A stretch of DNA of 7,139 nt. Source: Bdellovibrionales bacterium. Lineage in GTDB: Bacteria; Bdellovibrionota; Bdellovibrionia; Bdellovibrionales; JAMPXM01. The stretch is from contig SXSP01000444.1 in the NCBI GenBank assembly GCA_005792225.1, positions 1-7,139 on the forward strand. The letters are read 5' to 3'. Shown here piece by piece: positions 1 through 7,139 of the stretch. The notes beneath the pieces are model-generated. The model saw only the letters and a list, made by a program, of their open reading frames with translations. It made no database searches and had not been told where the DNA came from. The stretch's first letter is position 1. Each line of letters starts with the position of its first letter. The position numbers and the translations under genes are program-made.

Positions 1-1803
1 AGCTCGCGCCTCACGCAACGCTTGAGAATGCAGTCCGCGCTTACGAACTCAATCGGAGCGGGAACCTTTACTCCTAAAGACGGCGGCCTCTTCACCGTCT
101 CGGGTTCGTTGAACGTAGAACAAGCGGGCGCCGCGTTCGATGCTCTGAAGGAGGAACTCCTGAAGATCGTCGCCGAGCCCCCCACGGCCGATGAGCTCAA
201 ACGTGCGATCGTTAATTTGGAGAGCGAAGAGTTTTATTCAATGGAGACGATCGAAGCCGTCGCCCGCAAGGCGGGAAGTTTCGAGAACCTCATGGGTGAT
301 TACGCCTATTTTCAAAAGTTCATGAAGCAGATTTACGCGCTCACGCCCGAGGACATTCAGAAGGCTGCGCGCAAATATCTTTCGACCGATGCGCTCAACC
401 TCGTGATGATGACACCTCGAAATGAAAAGGAGCTGACCAAGCAACTGCAAACTTGGCTGAAGGACTACGAAAAGAAGTTCGCCGTCGCGAAGAAAAACAA
501 ATCGCCTCAAGCAAAGCGTGCTTCGGTGAAAAAGGTGAAGTGGTCACTCGGCGAATCCGCGGGCGCCGAGGCGAAAGTCGAAAAGCATGTTTTAAGTTCA
601 GGTGCGACCGTCTTCTTCCGCGAAAGTCAGGCGACTCCCGTGTTGAGCGCGAAGGCCGCTTTCCTCGGCGGGCTCCGGGTTGAGGATCCCAAGCAAACGG
701 GCGTGACCGAACTTCTGTCGCGCGTTTGGACGAGCGGAACGAAAGAGCTGGACGAAGCCCAGATCGCCCAGAGAATCGAGAACATGGCCGGAGGAATCAG
801 TGCCTTCGGCGGCCGCAACTCCGCCGGCCTCTCGATGCAAACGATTTCTCCCTTTGAGGCCGAATCGATCGAGCTCTTCGACGAAATCTTGGTTGGACCC
901 GTTGTTTCTGAAGCGGCAGTTGAGCGAGAGAAAACGGTCATGGCCGAAGCCATCCGTTCTCGCGAGGACAACCCTGGTCAACTCGTCTCGCAACTCTTCA
1001 CCGAGACCATGTTCAAGGGGCATCCCTACGAGCGCGATCTTTACGGCACCCGCGAATCCGTGCAGTCTCTGACGAAGACGCAAGTGAATGATCACTTTAA
1101 GAAAATGGCGAAGGCCAAAAACTTGATGATCACCGTGTCCGGAAGCATCGACCGAGATAAGTGGCTCAAGCGTCTTGAAAACGCGACCGCTCGCTTGCCT
1201 CAGGGACAGCCGTTGAAGAACGAGTTCAAACATCAAGGGCCTTCAAAAAACGTTCACGAGTTCAAGTCGCTCACACGCGAACAAACTCACATCATCATCG
1301 GCTACAAAGGGCTGACGCTCTCTGATCCACGCAGGTTTACCCTTCAGATCGTTCAGTCGATCTTGGCCGGGCAGGGTGGACGTCTTTTCATCGAACTTCG
1401 TGATAAGGCTTCGCTCGCTTACCCCGTTGCTCCGATGCGCATGGAAGGGATCGACACGGGGTACTTCGGTGCCTACATCGGCTGCTCTCCTCAGAAGGGC
1501 GAGAAGGCGATCCAGATGATGCAAGACGAATTCAGAAAGCTCGTCGATACGAAAGTTCCGGATGCGGAGTTGGAGCGTGCGAAGCGCTACCTCATCGGCC
1601 GCCACGATATCGACTTGCAGAGGAATTCGGCCATCAGCTCTTCGATTCTCTTCAACGAGATTTATGGAATCGATAGCTCGGAAGTTTTCCGCTACGCCGA
1701 TTTCCTGCGCGACATCACGGCGGAGGACATTCAGCAACTCGCTCGGGATATTTTCGCGCAGCCCTTCGTGCTCTGCGCGGTCGGTCCCACGCGACCTTGG
1801 TAA
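1..1803 (+). CDS. M16 family (insulinase/pitrilysin-like) peptidase, two-domain, 5'-truncated by the window
   Basis: The reading frame is open from base 1, giving 600 visible residues; a TTG at 22 and ATG at 28 are internal. The first residues, SSRLTQRLR, match the (S)SRLxxxLR stretch of the C-terminal half of an M16 domain, so the catalytic HxxEH half lies upstream, off the window. Visible residues 1 to about 150 finish the first M16 unit. A Lys-rich linker follows (about 155-185), then a second M16 unit (about 190-600). In the second unit the zinc motif is degenerate: after GGLRVED, ELLSR (237-241) stands where HxxEH would be. It keeps the RLFIELRDKASLAYPV segment with the Arg/Tyr pair (R467, Y474) used by non-catalytic M16 halves to help bind substrate. 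In the first unit the corresponding Tyr is lost (ALTNS). This fits one chain with a catalytic N-half and a supporting C-half, of roughly 850-900 residues in total (inference). Such proteins are usually periplasmic, but the signal peptide cannot be seen. Family certain, substrate unknown. Confidence 0.93.
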   Translation, partial: SSRLTQRLRMQSALTNSIGAGTFTPKDGGLFTVSGSLNVEQAGAAFDALKEELLKIVAEPPTADELKRAIVNLESEEFYSMETIEAVARKAGSFENLMGDYAYFQKFMKQIYALTPEDIQKAARKYLSTDALNLVMMTPRNEKELTKQLQTWLKDYEKKFAVAKKNKSPQAKRASVKKVKWSLGESAGAEAKVEKHVLSSGATVFFRESQATPVLSAKAAFLGGLRVEDPKQTGVTELLSRVWTSGTKELDEAQIAQRIENMAGGISAFGGRNSAGLSMQTISPFEAESIELFDEILVGPVVSEAAVEREKTVMAEAIRSREDNPGQLVSQLFTETMFKGHPYERDLYGTRESVQSLTKTQVNDHFKKMAKAKNLMITVSGSIDRDKWLKRLENATARLPQGQPLKNEFKHQGPSKNVHEFKSLTREQTHIIIGYKGLTLSDPRRFTLQIVQSILAGQGGRLFIELRDKASLAYPVAPMRMEGIDTGYFGAYIGCSPQKGEKAIQMMQDEFRKLVDTKVPDAELERAKRYLIGRHDIDLQRNSAISSSILFNEIYGIDSSEVFRYADFLRDITAEDIQQLARDIFAQPFVLCAVGPTRPW

Positions 1804-1816
1804 CCGCCGCAGGTCT

Positions 1817-1843
1817 GGGGCCGTCTCATTTTGAGCCGGTCCT
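1817..1843 (+). terminator. Candidate intrinsic terminator hairpin after the M16 gene
   Basis: This inverted repeat begins 13 nt after the M16 stop codon. The inner stem CTCA/TGAG (1825-1828 with 1832-1835) has a TTT loop. After one mismatch (1824/1836) it extends through CCG/CGG and further G-C and G-U pairs out to 1817/1843. The following T-run is only three bases, so termination could be weak or factor-assisted. Its position just after a stop supports the call; the poor tail lowers it. Confidence 0.42.
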
Positions 1844-1925
1844 TTGACCAAGATTCTAATCTGGCTGGCGAAATTTCGCCCCGCCCCACGAATTTTGATA
1901 AACTAGGGTATGGGTCCTATGGCCC

Positions 1926-1931
1926 AAGAGG
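1926..1931 (+). promoter_or_regulatory. Shine-Dalgarno deciding the start of the hypothetical gene
   Basis: AAGAGG lies 9 nt before the ATG at 1941 but directly abuts the in-frame ATG at 1932. Normal spacing therefore favours 1941 as the true start. A weak -10-like TAAACT is at 1899-1904, but no convincing -35 lies upstream of it. Confidence 0.55.
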
Positions 1932-1940
1932 ATGTGCATC

Positions 1941-2564
1941 ATGGGTCGCGACGACCATGGTTCGGCTTCTCCCTTGCTGGTCTCAACGAAAGAGTACTTC
2001 GACGAGATCGTGACTGACGCTTTCGAGAAGCGGAAGTTAAAGACGTACCCACTCGTCAAAGGTTACATTGTCGAGCTCCTGGAGTTTTACGTTCCTGCGG
2101 CGAATCTCTTTGATGAACTCGATTCATCGGGGCGACGAGTTCAGGGAACTCTGGCTGAGACGATGTTGAAGGCGCAGAGCGCGGATGCTCTCGTAAAAAT
2201 TGAACTGCTTAAAAAACTTGGCGATCGTTCCCTCTACATCAGTGGTTTCTTCGGCGACTCACTTCAGCGTAAGCTCGTCGACCTCGACTACTACGCGGAT
2301 ATGGGTGGCATGGCCTACGGCCAGCTCGCGGAGTGCGTGCGCGAGGATACCTTGTCGAAGGTCTACCGCGAGATCGCGCGTCGCTTTTCTGAATTCGCCG
2401 AGATTCTTACTTACATCAGTTCCCGGGCGCAGCTTCACAATGAAGAGAACATCATGCGGCTCTTCGAGACTTATGCGCGCACCGGTTCTGAACTGGCTCG
2501 AGAAAAGTTGATCGAAAAGGGCCTGGTCCCAGCCGATCATCTGCCTTTGAAGAAGCCCCAATGA
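1941..2564 (+). CDS. Conserved-looking hypothetical protein, all-helical, upstream of the tat genes
   Basis: I do not recognise a named family. The 207-residue product (start at 1941 chosen from the ribosome binding site; ATG 1932 would add three residues) has no signal peptide and no membrane segment, so it is probably cytoplasmic. It is rich in charged residues and reads as mostly alpha-helical. Two segments look like conserved signatures: LYISGFFGDSL (98-108) and the acidic/aromatic DYYADMGG (116-123). An amphipathic helix rich in Arg and Glu follows (about 133-160), and the tail is Pro/Lys-rich. It ends 41 nt before the TatB-like gene on the same strand and could be partly co-transcribed with it, although a separate promoter lies between them. 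Base composition and codon style match the neighbours, so there is no sign of recent transfer. Function unknown; a link to Tat export is only a neighbourhood inference. Confidence 0.85.
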   Translation: MGRDDHGSASPLLVSTKEYFDEIVTDAFEKRKLKTYPLVKGYIVELLEFYVPAANLFDELDSSGRRVQGTLAETMLKAQSADALVKIELLKKLGDRSLYISGFFGDSLQRKLVDLDYYADMGGMAYGQLAECVREDTLSKVYREIARRFSEFAEILTYISSRAQLHNEENIMRLFETYARTGSELAREKLIEKGLVPADHLPLKKPQ

Positions 2565-2570
2565 GGTTTG

Positions 2571-2599
2571 TGGACAGCCTGCGTCCCGCGAGCTAAAAT
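2571..2599 (+). promoter_or_regulatory. Sigma-70-type promoter for the tatB-tatC-phosphoesterase operon
   Basis: TGGACA (2571-2576, 5 of 6 to TTGACA) and TAAAAT (2594-2599, 5 of 6 to TATAAT) are separated by exactly 17 nt in the short gap after the hypothetical gene. The expected transcription start, about 7 nt after the -10, falls at or within a base or two of the tatB ATG at 2606. No Shine-Dalgarno-like purine run precedes that ATG, so a leaderless message is possible. Confidence 0.6.
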
Positions 2600-2605
2600 A
2601 ACGAC

Positions 2606-3025
2606 ATGTTTGGCATGGGAATGGGACATATGCTGCTTCTCGCGGCCATCGCGCTCATCGCGATCGGCCCGAAGCAATTGCCGGAAGTCGCGCGCATGAT
2701 CGGGAGATTTCTGAACGACTTGCGAAACGTCCGCGATGAATTCACGCGCACGATCGTCGAAGCTCGCGACAGCGCGAACGCGCAGTTGATGGAGCAACAA
2801 CAGCAGTTGGATCAGCAGCTCAATCCAGAGCTTTATCAACAGCAGAACCCGGCGGCCGAAGCCGAGTTGAATCAGCAAGCCAACCAGCAAGCGGCTGATG
2901 AGCAAAACCAAATGGCTTTCGATCTCAATGCGGAGCCCACTGCAACGACCACCGAAAACACCACCGAAAACACCACCGACTCGGCAGCGACGACAACACC
3001 TTCGACTGACCGGAAAGATTCCTGA
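2606..3025 (+). CDS. tatB: Sec-independent (Tat) translocase subunit, TatB-like member of the TatA/B/E family
   Basis: This is a small single-span membrane subunit of the twin-arginine translocase, which exports folded proteins across the inner membrane. The 139 residues show the family plan. A short N-terminal membrane helix (about 6-20) ends in the hinge GPKQLPEVAR (21-30). An amphipathic helix with R30, R34 and R40 follows (about 24-60), then a hydrophilic tail. GPxxLP plus the VARMIGRFLNDLR run is more TatB-like than TatA-like, but a tatA name cannot be excluded. Residue 8, usually Glu in TatB or Gln in TatA, is His here. The tail is unusual: Gln-rich (about 60-102), then Thr/Asn-rich (112-133) with TTEN repeated. 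Start 2606 gives the typical MFG-type N-terminus. tatC begins 2 nt after the stop. A separate tatA would be expected elsewhere in the genome unless this protein does both jobs. Confidence 0.92.
   Translation: MFGMGMGHMLLLAAIALIAIGPKQLPEVARMIGRFLNDLRNVRDEFTRTIVEARDSANAQLMEQQQQLDQQLNPELYQQQNPAAEAELNQQANQQAADEQNQMAFDLNAEPTATTTENTTENTTDSAATTTPSTDRKDS
2948..2979 (+). repeat. 12-bp in-frame tandem repeat in the tatB tail
   Basis: ACCACCGAAAAC occurs twice in direct tandem (2948-2959, 2960-2971), followed by a partial third copy, ACCACCGA (2972-2979). The unit is a multiple of three and encodes Thr-Thr-Glu-Asn, so copy-number change would lengthen or shorten the disordered tail without a frameshift. 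Confidence 0.85.
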
Positions 3026-3027
3026 TC

Positions 3028-3768
3028 ATGATTGAAAATGCGAATGATCCCTCAACCGGCCAGACTCTGACGGATCATTTGACTGACCTTCGCAACTGCT
3101 TGGTGAAATCAGCTTACGGAGTGGTTGTCGGAACGCTGCTTTGCTGGATGTTCAGCGAAAAGATGTTCGACATCATTCGCGCCCCGATCGCCCCCTATCT
3201 TGAAACGGGTGGTCTCGTCTTCACGAATCCCATGGATAAATTCATGGCTCACATCAAGCTCGCCTTCATGGGTGGAGTGATGGTGTCGTGCCCGGTTTGG
3301 CTCTACCAACTTTGGTCATTCATTGCGCCCGGCCTCTACGCGAATGAAAAGAAGTACACCATCACGTTTATCACCGCGGGTTCAGGCCTCTTTGCTTCGG
3401 GTGTTCTCTTCGTTTACTTCGTCGTATTTCCGGCGGCGTTTCATTTTCTGCTGACGTTTGGCGGAACCGCCGATAAGCCGATGATCACGATTTCCGAGTA
3501 CCTTTCGTTCTTCATCACGACTACCCTTGTTTTTGGTGCGGCGTTCGAGCTTCCCCTCGTGATCGTTCTTCTCGGTATGATCGGCGTCGTGAACTCGACG
3601 ATGCTCCGTGAAAAGCGGCGGTATGCGATTGTCGCCATCGCCGCGGTCGCCGCGGTCGTCACACCGCCGGATCTTCTCAGTATGCTTCTGCTTCTCATCC
3701 CGATGTGGGGCTTCTACGAAATCTCAATCCTCATCGTCGCTCTTCTGGAGAAGAAAAGGGCCGCGTGA
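3028..3768 (+). CDS. tatC: Sec-independent protein translocase subunit TatC
   Basis: This is the multispanning core and signal-peptide receptor of the Tat system. At 246 residues it has the usual length, with six predicted membrane helices at about 26-42, 76-96, 115-140, 158-182, 198-212 and 217-240. Family signatures are clear: N-terminal DHLTDLRN (16-23), SCPVWLYQLWSFIAPGLYANEK (87-108) containing the receptor-site Glu (E107, equivalent to E. coli E103), FELP (173-176, E174 equivalent to E170) and TPPD (212-215). The other signal-peptide contact, E. coli E15 in the HLxELR motif, is Asp here (D20), a conservative change. The start ATG lies 2 nt after the tatB stop; a weak GGAAAG at 3012-3017 is 10 nt upstream. 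The stop overlaps the GTG start of the next gene by 4 nt, so the three genes are very probably translated from one message. Confidence 0.97.
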   Translation: MIENANDPSTGQTLTDHLTDLRNCLVKSAYGVVVGTLLCWMFSEKMFDIIRAPIAPYLETGGLVFTNPMDKFMAHIKLAFMGGVMVSCPVWLYQLWSFIAPGLYANEKKYTITFITAGSGLFASGVLFVYFVVFPAAFHFLLTFGGTADKPMITISEYLSFFITTTLVFGAAFELPLVIVLLGMIGVVNSTMLREKRRYAIVAIAAVAAVVTPPDLLSMLLLLIPMWGFYEISILIVALLEKKRAA

Positions 3769-5219
3769 AAGATTTCAGCAAAGCCAAGTACACGGCGATC
3801 ATCAGTGATCTACATCTCTGCGAGGCCGAGCCCATCAACGAGCGCTTTCCTCTGTGGAAGAAGTATAAAACGCGCGAGTTTTTCTTCGACCAAGTCTTCT
3901 CGGACTTTCTTCGTCACATCACCGAGATGGCAGAGGGACAAGAGGTCGAGTTGATCCTTAACGGCGATATCTTTGATTTCGATAGCGTCATGGCGCTCCC
4001 CGAAGATCCTCCTTACCACGTGAGTTGGCTCGAGAAGAGTCGCGGACTTTTTCCCGAAGCCGACAAGTCGGTCTTTAAGCTCGAAAAGATTCTCGATGAT
4101 CACAAGGAGGGGCTGGATGCCCTCCGCTGGTTCATCTCGTGCGGTCATCGCGTCGTCTTTGTCATCGGAAACCACGACCTCGAGCTGCATTGGCCTCAGG
4201 CTCAGGCAAAGGTTCTCGAGCGACTGGATTTACCAGAGGCGTTTCGTGAGAACGTCAGATTCTGCGAATGGTTCTATATCAGTAATGAAGACACGCTGAT
4301 CGAACACGGCAATCAACAAGATCCCTATTGCCTTTGCCATGATCCGCTGAATCCGTATGTGCAGCAGTACAACAAGGTCGAGATCCGTCTGCCATTCGGG
4401 AATATCGCATGTCGGTACATGATCAACGGAATGGGCTTCTTTAATCCGCATGTCGACGGCAACTACATCATGTCGATCACGGAGTATCTGAAGTTCTTCT
4501 TCAAGTACATGGCGCGGGCGCAGCCGCTTCTGATCTGGACTTGGTTCTGGGGGTCCTGCCAGACGCTAGTGAAATCGCTTTCCGATGCACTCCTTCCGTC
4601 ACTTCGCGATCCGCTTCGAATTGAGGATCGAGTCGAAGAAGTTGCCGTGAAAGCGAATGCGACCCCGCGCATGGTGCGGGAGTTGCGGGAGCTCTTTGCG
4701 AATCCCGCGGCTCGCCGACCCATGATCATTGCGCGTGAGCTCTGGCTCGATCGCGCCTTCATGATTCTGATCGGGCTCCTCGTCTTGTTCCAAATTTTCC
4801 TGTTCATCAAACAGGTTTACGACTTCTCCGTATTTTGGATGTTCATTCCGATTTTGCTCCTGGTGCCGTTCTTTTTGTTCTACAGCCGAACGATCCGCTC
4901 CAACGTTTCCCAATATAAGGAACCGCAAGACGATATCCTCGCGATGAGCGGTGCCATCACAAAAACGAACCGGGTCGTGTACGGCCACACCCATATCGTC
5001 AGGCACGAAGTGATCGGCGCAATCGAACATCTCAACCCTGGATCGTGGTCACCGGCGTTCCTCGATGTCGAATGCACTAAGCCTATCGGTCACAAAACAT
5101 TCGTTTGGATCCATCCGGGTGAGTCAGGCTTGCGCGAATCGCGAATCTTTCAATTCCGGAATTCCGCTGCCGTCGGTGAAGAGGCGCAACCAGAAATGCT
5201 CCTCAAAGCACGCGGCTAA
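3765..5219 (+). CDS. Calcineurin-like metallophosphoesterase with an inserted two-helix membrane hairpin
   Basis: The GTG at 3765 is chosen because it overlaps the tatC stop by 4 nt (GTGA), with AAAAGG (3754-3759) just upstream; this gives 484 residues. All metal-binding motifs of the superfamily are present in order: SDLHL (14-18, D15/H17), NGDIFDF (66-72, D68), GNHD (135-138), EHGN (180-183, H181) and GHTH (407-410). It should therefore be a two-metal phosphoesterase. The spacing between the fourth and fifth motifs is very large, about 225 residues. That insert holds a hydrophobic, aromatic-rich stretch (236-267), a charged helical part (280-325) and two strong membrane helices (about 331-349 and 355-374). 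A membrane hairpin returns both flanks to the same face, presumably the cytoplasm. The motif order resembles LpxH-type lipid A enzymes (UDP-2,3-diacylglucosamine hydrolases), but GNHD replaces the usual GNRD and the protein is twice as long. Fold certain; lipid-phosphate substrate is inference. Confidence 0.92.
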   Translation: MKDFSKAKYTAIISDLHLCEAEPINERFPLWKKYKTREFFFDQVFSDFLRHITEMAEGQEVELILNGDIFDFDSVMALPEDPPYHVSWLEKSRGLFPEADKSVFKLEKILDDHKEGLDALRWFISCGHRVVFVIGNHDLELHWPQAQAKVLERLDLPEAFRENVRFCEWFYISNEDTLIEHGNQQDPYCLCHDPLNPYVQQYNKVEIRLPFGNIACRYMINGMGFFNPHVDGNYIMSITEYLKFFFKYMARAQPLLIWTWFWGSCQTLVKSLSDALLPSLRDPLRIEDRVEEVAVKANATPRMVRELRELFANPAARRPMIIARELWLDRAFMILIGLLVLFQIFLFIKQVYDFSVFWMFIPILLLVPFFLFYSRTIRSNVSQYKEPQDDILAMSGAITKTNRVVYGHTHIVRHEVIGAIEHLNPGSWSPAFLDVECTKPIGHKTFVWIHPGESGLRESRIFQFRNSAAVGEEAQPEMLLKARG

Positions 5220-5267
5220 CGCCTCGCTCCAATCAAATTTGTTTGTCAAAACCTTCGATGACCCGGA

Positions 5268-5287
5268 GCAGCTTTCTTGTCAGCTGC
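5268..5287. repeat. Inverted repeat overlapping the histone promoter region
   Basis: GCAGCT (5268-5273) and its exact reverse complement AGCTGC (5282-5287) flank an 8-nt spacer. The right arm touches the proposed -35 element at 5277-5282. It could be an operator, or a weak terminator for the upstream phosphoesterase gene (GATTT follows, a poor tail). The rest of the 144-nt gap 5220-5363 holds an AT-rich stretch (5231-5252) and the histone promoter and ribosome binding site. Confidence 0.4.
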
Positions 5288-5306
5288 GATTTAACTGATC
5301 TAGACT
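5277..5306 (+). promoter_or_regulatory. Candidate promoter of the histone gene
   Basis: TTGTCA (5277-5282, 5 of 6 to the -35 consensus) and TAGACT (5301-5306, 4 of 6 to the -10) are 18 nt apart. This would start transcription near 5313 and leave a leader of about 50 nt. AT-rich sequence upstream (5231-5252) could help strong expression. Confidence 0.45.
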
Positions 5307-5348
5307 GACGCCAATTGATTCTGATGTTCCGAGACTCACCAAAGCGCG

Positions 5349-5354
5349 AAGGAG
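5349..5354 (+). promoter_or_regulatory. Strong ribosome binding site of the histone gene
   Basis: AAGGAG lies 9 nt before the ATG at 5364. It is the best Shine-Dalgarno match seen in the window and suits an abundant protein. Confidence 0.75.
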
Positions 5355-5363
5355 AGCGAGAGT

Positions 5364-5558
5364 ATGGCGGAAGTTCTTGTCGTAACAAGCAAAGTGAAAA
5401 AGTATATCAAGGACAAAGGTGGCTGCAACACTTCCGCGGAAACCGTTGAAGTACTGAGCAAAGCCGTTGAGGCACTTTGCGAAAAAGGCATCGAGAGCGC
5501 AAAAGCTGATGGCCGCAAAACGGTCATGGCTCGTGACATCGTCATCGACCACCTTTAA
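5364..5558 (+). CDS. Bacterial histone (single histone-fold, HBb/Bd0055-like)
   Basis: This 64-residue protein is almost exactly one histone fold. It has a short helix 1 (about 8-18, SKVKKYIKDKG), loop 1, a long helix 2 (about 24-48), loop 2 with GRKT (50-53), and a short helix 3 (about 56-63). The GRKT...ARDI arrangement mirrors archaeal histones (GRKT...AEDI), including the Arg-Asp clamp with the usual seven-residue spacing (R51, D58). K52 and T53 are the expected loop-2 DNA contacts. The sequence strongly resembles, from memory, the Bdellovibrio bacteriovorus histone HBb (Bd0055), a dimeric, abundant nucleoid protein; published studies disagree on whether it bends or coats DNA. It has no archaeal-type C-terminal tail and no tetramerisation half is evident, so a DNA-binding dimer is likely. 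It carries its own promoter-like elements, a strong ribosome binding site and a strong terminator, consistent with a highly expressed monocistronic gene. Two cysteines (C22, C39) are present; their role is unknown. Confidence 0.93.
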   Translation: MAEVLVVTSKVKKYIKDKGGCNTSAETVEVLSKAVEALCEKGIESAKADGRKTVMARDIVIDHL

Positions 5559-5589
5559 TTCACTCCGATTCATTTCGGCTGGTACTGAG

Positions 5590-7139
<1,550 letters not shown>

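Noticed and set aside
598..1236. Long minus-strand open frame (212 codons) inside the M16 gene
   Set aside because: It lies wholly opposite a clear M16 coding frame, its translation has no recognisable domain, and no ribosome binding site was evident.
1243..1851. Long minus-strand open frame (202 codons) over the end of the M16 gene
   Set aside because: It is the antisense shadow of conserved M16 sequence, and its composition (Arg/Leu/Asp-rich) is typical of such shadows.
1844..1872. TTGACC at 1844 as a -35 element for the hypothetical gene
   Set aside because: No acceptable -10 lies 16-18 nt downstream; the nearest TAAACT is 49 nt away.
1910..2017. Small open frame starting at ATG 1910, just after a -10-like TAAACT
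   Set aside because: It is only 35 codons, overlaps the start of the 1941 gene in another frame, and has no support beyond a weak -10.
3705..3764. Upstream extension of the metallophosphoesterase to ATG 3705
   Set aside because: It would overlap the conserved end of TatC by 64 nt, and the added residues look like out-of-frame TatC; GTG 3765 has a ribosome binding site and the classic 4-nt overlap.
4599..5030. Minus-strand open frame (143 codons) opposite the phosphoesterase
   Set aside because: It is antisense to the membrane hairpin and GHTH region; its acidic Glu/Gln-rich translation is the expected shadow.

Overview
The window most likely comes from a Bdellovibrionota / Bdellovibrio-like bacterium. 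The main clue is the 64-residue protein at 5364-5558, a single histone fold that closely resembles, from memory, the nucleoid histone of Bdellovibrio bacteriovorus. The other genes (two-domain M16 peptidase, TatB/TatC, NAD-dependent ligase) are ordinary for a Gram-negative bacterium and fit this placement without proving it. No search was run, so the taxonomic call is inference.

Layout, left to right. 1-1803 (+): C-terminal two-thirds or so of a large M16 zinc-peptidase-family protein whose N-terminal catalytic part lies off the window; a hairpin follows its stop. 1941-2564 (+): a conserved-looking soluble protein of unknown function. 2606-3025, 3028-3768 and 3765-5219 (+): a tight three-gene block encoding a TatB/TatA-type subunit, TatC, and a calcineurin-like metallophosphoesterase carrying an inserted membrane hairpin. 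The first two are 2 nt apart and the last two overlap by 4 nt. A good sigma-70-type promoter sits so close to the first start codon that the message may be leaderless. 5364-5558 (+): the histone gene, with its own promoter-like elements, a strong ribosome binding site and a strong intrinsic terminator. 5620-7139 (-): NAD-dependent DNA ligase LigA, convergent with the histone gene and cut off at its 5' end by the window edge. The histone terminator's T-run overlaps the ligA stop codon.

How they work together: TatB and TatC form the receptor core that moves folded proteins across the inner membrane. The coupled metallophosphoesterase looks like an inner-membrane-anchored enzyme facing the cytoplasm, possibly acting on lipid or phosphorylated envelope precursors; this is inference. 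The histone and the ligase both act on chromosomal DNA but are convergent and have no shown functional link.

No rRNA, tRNA, CRISPR array or insertion sequence was seen. The most noteworthy items are the bacterial histone, the membrane-hairpin metallophosphoesterase coupled to tatC, the extra segment in the LigA adenylation domain, and the possible leaderless start of the tat operon.
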